From the NCBI GenBank assembly GCA_021298085.1, contig JAJTDE010000009.1:1-58809 (forward strand): DNA of 58,809 nucleotides, given 5' to 3'. Numbering within the stretch: the first letter of the stretch is position 1; every line of letters begins with the position of its first letter. A program made the translations under genes and the position numbers. The notes beneath the pieces were generated by a model. That model ran no database searches and had not been told where the DNA came from. It saw only the letters and a program-made list of their open reading frames with translations. This DNA is from Rubrivivax sp. (GTDB lineage: Bacteria > Pseudomonadota > Gammaproteobacteria > Burkholderiales > Burkholderiaceae_C). This document shows, in pieces, positions 53,950-58,809 of the stretch.

Positions 53950-56157
53950 TCAGCAGGGTAGCAGGAAGACCGCGGCCAGCGGGGGCAGCGTCAGGCACAG
54001 GCTGTGGCCGTGGCCCTGGGCAGGCACGGCCTCACACCTCAGCGGTGCCGCGCCATTGCCCAGGTTGCTGCCGCCGTAGTAGGCCGAATCGGAGTTCAGC
54101 ACCTCGCGCCAGGCACCGCCGCGCGCGGCTTCCGGCTCCGGCAGGCCCAGCCTGAAGCCCGGCCGCGGGACGGGTGTGAAGTTCAGCACCACGATGACAC
54201 TGCGCCCGGCACCATCGCGCCGCACCCAGCTGAAGACCGACTGATCGCGGTCCTGCGCGTCGATCCACTGAAAACCCGCCGGGTCGGCGTCCAGCCGGTG
54301 CAGCGCGGGTTCCTCGCGGTAGAGGCGGTTCAGGTCGCTCACCCAGCGCTGCACGCCGGCATGGCGTTCGTCCTGCAGCTGGCCCCAGGGCAGTTCGGTG
54401 TCGTGGTTCCATTCCTGGGGCTGGCCCCATTCCTGGCCCATGAACAGCAGCTTCTTGCCCGGGTGGCCCCACATGAAGCCGTAGTAGGCGCGCAGGTTGG
54501 CGTGGCGCTGCCAGTCGTCGCCGGGCATGCGGCCCAGCAGCGAACCCTTGCCGTGCACCACCTCGTCGTGCGACAGCGGCAGCACGAAGTTTTCGCTGAA
54601 GGCATAGACCAGCCCGAAGCTCATCTTGTCGTGGTGCCAGCGGCGGTTCACCGGGTCTTCCTGCATGTAGCGCAGGGTGTCGTTCATCCAGCCCATGTTC
54701 CACTTGAAGTGGAAGCCCAGGCCGCCCGCGTAGGTGGGGGCGCTGACGCCAGGAAAGGCCGTGCTCTCCTCGGCGATGGTCATCGCGCCCGGGCACTCGC
54801 TGCCCACCCGCTCGTTGGTGAGTTTCAGCAGCGCGATGGCTTCCAGGTTCTCGCGCCCGCCGTGCACGTTGGGCACCCACTCACCGGCAGGGCGGGAATA
54901 GTCGCGGTACAGCATCGACGCCACCGCGTCCACGCGCAGGCCGTCGACACCGCCGCGCTCCAGCCAGTACAGCGCGCTGCCGGCCAGGAAGTTGCGTACC
55001 TCGTGGCGGCCGAAGTTGTAGATCAGCGTGTTCCAGTCGCGGTGGAAGCCTTCGCGTGGATCGGCGTATTCGTACAGCGCCGTGCCGTCAAACTGCGCCA
55101 GGCCATGGGCGTCGCTCGGGAAGTGGGCGGGCACCCAGTCCAGCACCAGGCCCAGACCGGCGGCGTGGCAGGCCTGGACAAACCGCTCAAAACCTTCCGG
55201 CGGCCCGAAGCGGGCGCTCGGGGCGTACAAGCCCAGCGCCTGGTAGCCCCAGGAACCGTCAAAGGGGTGTTCGCTGATGGGCAGCAGCTCCAGGTGGGTG
55301 AAGCCCATCCCGGCTGCGTAGGCCGGCAGCGAGGCCGCGAGTTCGTCCCAGGTGTAGAACCGCCCGTCGGGGTGGCGCCGCCACGAACCCAGGTGCACCT
55401 CGTACAGGCTGATGGGCGCACTGCGGGCATTGGCCTGCGCCCGTTCGGGCGGCAGAGGCCTGCGCGGCGGCAGCGGGGCGGCCACGATGCTGGCGGTGGC
55501 CGGCCTGTAGTGCGTCTGGCGGGCGTAGGGGTCGCTCTTCAGTGGCAGCACCTGGCCGGCATGGGTGCGCAGCTCGAACTGGTAGGTGTCGCCCGCCACC
55601 AGGCCGGGGATGAACAGCTCCCAGACACCCGAGCTGCCGCGGCTGCGCATCGGGTGGCGCCGGCCATCCCAGCCGTTGAAGGGGCCGACCACGCTGACGC
55701 GGGCCGCATTGGGCGCCCACACGGCAAAGCGCACGCCGTCGATGGCGTAGACGCCCTCACCCACCGTCACCGGGTGGGCGCCCAGCACCTCGAAGGGGCG
55801 CAGGTGGGTGCCTTCGCCCAGGAAGTACAGGTCGGTGTCGGCGATGAGTGGGCCGTAGCGGTAAGGGTCGCCCATCAGGGTCTCGACGCCGTCGCCCCAG
55901 GTCACCTTGAGCCGGTAGTCAAACGGTTTGCGCCGGCGCGGCATCAGGCCTTCGAAGAAGCCCGCGGCGCCCTCACGCGGCAGCAGCTCGGCCACCCGGC
56001 GGCGGCTGCGGGTGTCGTGCAGGCGCACCCGCTGGGCGCCGGGCAGCAGCACCCGCACCCACAGGTCGCCATCGGCGTCGGCGTGCTGGCCCAGCACCGC
56101 AAAGGGGTCGCCATGGCGCGCGTGCAGCAGGGCTTGCAGATCCGTTTCGCTCAGCAT
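53950..56157 (-). CDS. glgB: 1,4-alpha-glucan branching enzyme
   Basis: GH13 enzyme of 735 residues (728 in E. coli) that makes alpha-1,6 branches in glycogen. It has the two N-terminal beta domains of long-form GlgB (N1 about 1-110, then CBM48 with [20 protein letters not shown]) and the barrel with [37 protein letters not shown] (nucleophile Asp), [12 protein letters not shown] (acid/base Glu) and [12 protein letters not shown]. First gene of glgB-glgX-malQ-vanZ, divergent from malK. A 15-base operator lies 15 bases before its ATG, so it is probably controlled with the maltodextrin uptake genes. Confidence 0.96.
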   Translation of the reverse strand: MLSETDLQALLHARHGDPFAVLGQHADADGDLWVRVLLPGAQRVRLHDTRSRRRVAELLPREGAAGFFEGLMPRRRKPFDYRLKVTWGDGVETLMGDPYRYGPLIADTDLYFLGEGTHLRPFEVLGAHPVTVGEGVYAIDGVRFAVWAPNAARVSVVGPFNGWDGRRHPMRSRGSSGVWELFIPGLVAGDTYQFELRTHAGQVLPLKSDPYARQTHYRPATASIVAAPLPPRRPLPPERAQANARSAPISLYEVHLGSWRRHPDGRFYTWDELAASLPAYAAGMGFTHLELLPISEHPFDGSWGYQALGLYAPSARFGPPEGFERFVQACHAAGLGLVLDWVPAHFPSDAHGLAQFDGTALYEYADPREGFHRDWNTLIYNFGRHEVRNFLAGSALYWLERGGVDGLRVDAVASMLYRDYSRPAGEWVPNVHGGRENLEAIALLKLTNERVGSECPGAMTIAEESTAFPGVSAPTYAGGLGFHFKWNMGWMNDTLRYMQEDPVNRRWHHDKMSFGLVYAFSENFVLPLSHDEVVHGKGSLLGRMPGDDWQRHANLRAYYGFMWGHPGKKLLFMGQEWGQPQEWNHDTELPWGQLQDERHAGVQRWVSDLNRLYREEPALHRLDADPAGFQWIDAQDRDQSVFSWVRRDGAGRSVIVVLNFTPVPRPGFRLGLPEPEAARGGAWREVLNSDSAYYGGSNLGNGAAPLRCEAVPAQGHGHSLCLTLPPLAAVFLLPC

Positions 56158-56172
56158 GGGCCACCGTGGGGC

Positions 56173-56187
56173 TGTAGTTTTGCTACA
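56173..56187. promoter_or_regulatory. 15-bp operator before glgB
   Basis: TGTAGT-TTT-GCTACA, one mismatch from a perfect 6-3-6 palindrome and the same pattern as the operator before the amylase gene. Flanking bases (GCTGTAGTTTT and ATCGCG) also match the region before the first pullulanase gene. It lies within the glgB leader. Confidence 0.55.
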
Positions 56188-56204
56188 TCGCGTTTTGGGC
56201 GATG
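56186..56204. promoter_or_regulatory. Inverted repeat beside the glgB operator
   Basis: CATCGC-GTTTTGG-GCGATG, a six-pair inverted repeat with a seven-base centre adjoining the TGTAG operator in the glgB/malK divergent region. It may be an additional regulator site or a leader hairpin. Confidence 0.3.
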
Positions 56205-56260
56205 CTTTCTAAGTGCTTGTTTTTATTGAAATCACACGCCGTTTCTACGGGCAAATGCCA

Positions 56261-56289
56261 TTGTTTTGGGCGGTGTTGACTTGTATATT
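56261..56289 (+). promoter_or_regulatory. Sigma-70 promoter of malK
   Basis: TTGTTT (56261-56266), exactly 17 bases, TATATT (56284-56289). Transcription would start near 56296, with a 90-base leader. The -10 is overlapped by the malK operator. Confidence 0.5.
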
Positions 56290-56296
56290 GTCTACA
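56282..56296. promoter_or_regulatory. 15-bp operator overlapping the malK promoter
   Basis: TGTATA-TTG-TCTACA, 6-3-6 palindrome with one mismatch, the third copy of the motif seen before the amylase and glgB genes. It covers the -10 hexamer, so occupancy would block RNA polymerase. Confidence 0.55.
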
Positions 56297-56386
56297 AATT
56301 AGGGCCTGGGCGTCCAGGTCTGGCAGGGTGTTAGCGGGCGTCGCTGTGGCGCTCAGCCCATCCGGCCCTGTCCTTTGAGGTGAACC

Positions 56387-57513
<1,127 letters not shown>

Positions 57514-57517
<4 letters not shown>

Positions 57518-58731
57518 GGGTGCTGCGCGCCATCGCCGCCGCCAGCGCCGCCGTCAGCGCCGCCGTTGCCCTGCTGGCCGGCGGCGCGCTGCTGGGCCAG
57601 CCCGCGGCGCAGGCCGCGCCGCCCCAGCGCCTGCTGGTGTGGATCAACGGCGACAAGGGCTACAACGGCCTGCAGAAGGTGGGTGACGCCTTCACCGCGG
57701 TGTCGGGTGTGCCCGTGGTGGTGCAGCACCCGGAAGGCGCGCCCGACAAGTTCCAGGCCGCCGCCGGTGCCGGCAAGGGCCCCGACATCTTCTGCTGGCC
57801 GCACGACCGCGTCGGCGAGTGGGCCAAGAGCGGCCTGATCGTGCCGGTGCACCCACCACGGCGCGTGCGTGAGGCCATCGACGATTCCGCGTGGAAGGCC
57901 TTCGGCTACCAGGGCAAGACCTGGGGCTACCCCCTGGCCATCGAGGCCGTCGGCCTGATCGTCAACCGCGCACTGGTGCCGCAGCCGCCGGCCACGTTTG
58001 AAGAGATCTTTGCGCTGGACAAGCAGCTGCAGGCCCGTGGGGTACGCGCCATCCTGTGGGACTACAACAAGAGCTTCTTCTCCTGGGCGCTGATCGCCGG
58101 CCCGGGCGGTTATGTCTTCGGGCGCAATGCCCAGGGTGAATACGACCCGCGGCAGGTGGGCGTCAATTCACCCGGTGCGCTGCAGGGTGTGCAGATGCTG
58201 GACCGGCTGCTCCAGGAAGGCCTGATGCCGCGTGGTGCGCGCTACTCCGACATGGAAGCGCAGTTTGCATCCGGCAAGGTGGCGATGATGATCTCCGGCC
58301 CCTGGGCCTGGGACAACGCCAAGAAGAGCAAGATCGATTTCACCGTGGCGTCGGTGCCCAGCATCGGCGGCAAGCCGTCGCGGCCTTTTGTGGGTGTGCT
58401 GGGCTGCATGATCACCGCGCCCAGCCGCCAGAAGGACATCGCGCGTGAGTTCATCGAGAACCACCTGCTGAAGGTTGAGAGCCTGAAGACCATCTCGGCC
58501 GATGTCCCGCTGGGCACACCGGCCAACAAGGCCTACTTCGCCGAACTGGCGGCTGACCCACGCATCCGCGCGACGATGGACAACGCGCGCGCTGGCGAGC
58601 CCATTCCCAATATCCCCGAGACAGGTCGCTTCTTCCCGGCCATGGACGCCGCGCTCGAAGCCATCACCACCGGCCGCCAGGCGCCCAAGGCGGCGCTGGA
58701 CGGTGCGGCGGCACGCATGCTGACCCGCTGA
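57514..58731 (+). CDS. malE: Maltose/maltodextrin-binding protein MalE
   Basis: Periplasmic binding protein of 405 residues (396 in E. coli). A signal peptide (about 1-35, ending AAQA-AP) precedes LLVWINGDKGYNGLQKVGDAF and GKGPDIFCWPHDRVGEWAKSGLI, which follow E. coli MalE almost position by position. The middle of the protein contains WGYPLAIEAVGLIVNR and MISGPWAWDNAKKSKIDFTVASVPSIGGKPSRPFVGVLGCMI, again MalE-like. The ATG overlaps the malK TGA by four bases. Permease genes malF and malG are expected downstream. Confidence 0.94.
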
Positions 58732-58733
58732 AC

Positions 58734-58755
58734 CCCAGTCCCCACCCCAGTCCCT
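58734..58755. repeat. Short direct repeat after malE
   Basis: CCCCAGTCCC is repeated with a few bases between the copies in the short gap after malE. No hairpin is formed; probably of little consequence. Confidence 0.3.
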
Positions 58756-58768
58756 GAGCGCAGCCGCC

Positions 58769-58809
58769 GTGAACGCCACCTCCTTGCCCCACCCGGCCCA
58801 CCGACAGGG
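58769..58809 (+). CDS. Probable start of malF (cut by window edge)
   Basis: A GTG at 58769 opens a frame reading VNATSLPHPAHRQ to the window end, 37 bases after the malE stop. Only 13 codons are visible, so this is inferred from the usual malE-malF order and not from sequence similarity. Confidence 0.3.
   Translation, partial: MNATSLPHPAHRQ

Noticed and set aside
54004-56229. A 741-codon open frame on the plus strand opposite glgB
   Set aside because: Shadow of glgB. GlgB has full family length and intact catalytic residues.

Overview
The window is high-GC DNA with the gene content and gene order of a betaproteobacterium of the order Burkholderiales, most like the Leptothrix/Rubrivivax/Ideonella/Roseateles group. 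Pointers are argS-SPOR-dsbA, lptA-lptB-rpoN, a DUF3348-DUF802-OmpA-DUF2894 operon, pntAB and the UPF0149 and DUF1653 genes. Family identities below come from motifs read by eye; no database search was run. I see no tRNA, rRNA, insertion sequence, prophage or CRISPR array.

Layout. 1-9 kb: a Ser/Thr protein kinase (cut by the window edge) diverges from argS, a SPOR-domain protein and a DsbA-type oxidoreductase; then come lptA, lptB, rpoN and an RlmL-type rRNA methyltransferase. 9-16 kb, minus strand: YidB-family protein, rsmE, an amidase, and a tightly coupled four-gene operon encoding a MotA/TolQ/ZorA-like channel with a tail of about 500 residues (DUF802), a MotB/ZorB-like OmpA protein and two small uncharacterised proteins (DUF3348, DUF2894). 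16-29 kb: pntAB, a NudJ-type Nudix hydrolase, a glutamate/aspartate ABC transporter (gltIJKL) with a sigma-54 type promoter, cheW, a chemoreceptor, mnmA, a CAP-domain secreted protein and a histidine phosphatase. 28.6-41 kb: a TDT-family transporter, a GH13 amylase lipoprotein, two tandem pullulanase-type enzymes and a large lipoprotein of unknown function. 41-50 kb: an RlmN-family radical SAM enzyme and a run of small housekeeping or unknown genes (XRE/DUF2975, UPF0149, DUF1653, Rossmann-fold protein, TonB_C-like protein, two glutathione transferases, DUF4126, VanZ). 50-58.8 kb: malQ, glgX and glgB on the minus strand, diverging from malK and malE, with malF probably starting at the right edge.

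How the genes work together. The two carbohydrate blocks, about 12 kb apart, form one starch/maltodextrin pathway. Exported amylase and pullulanases make maltodextrins, MalE/MalK import them, and MalQ, GlgX and GlgB process them in the cytoplasm. They appear to share a 15-bp operator (TGTAG-N5-CTACA type) found upstream of the amylase, glgB and malK. RpoN encoded here could serve the sigma-54 promoter found upstream of gltI.

The most interesting item is the DUF3348-DUF802-OmpA-DUF2894 operon. It has the architecture of an ion-driven stator with a long cytoplasmic tail, as in Zorya ZorA/ZorB, but sits among core genes with no Zorya effector. A second pattern is that at least seven genes have a -10-like hexamer 6-8 bases before the start codon and no Shine-Dalgarno sequence, which suggests widespread leaderless transcripts.
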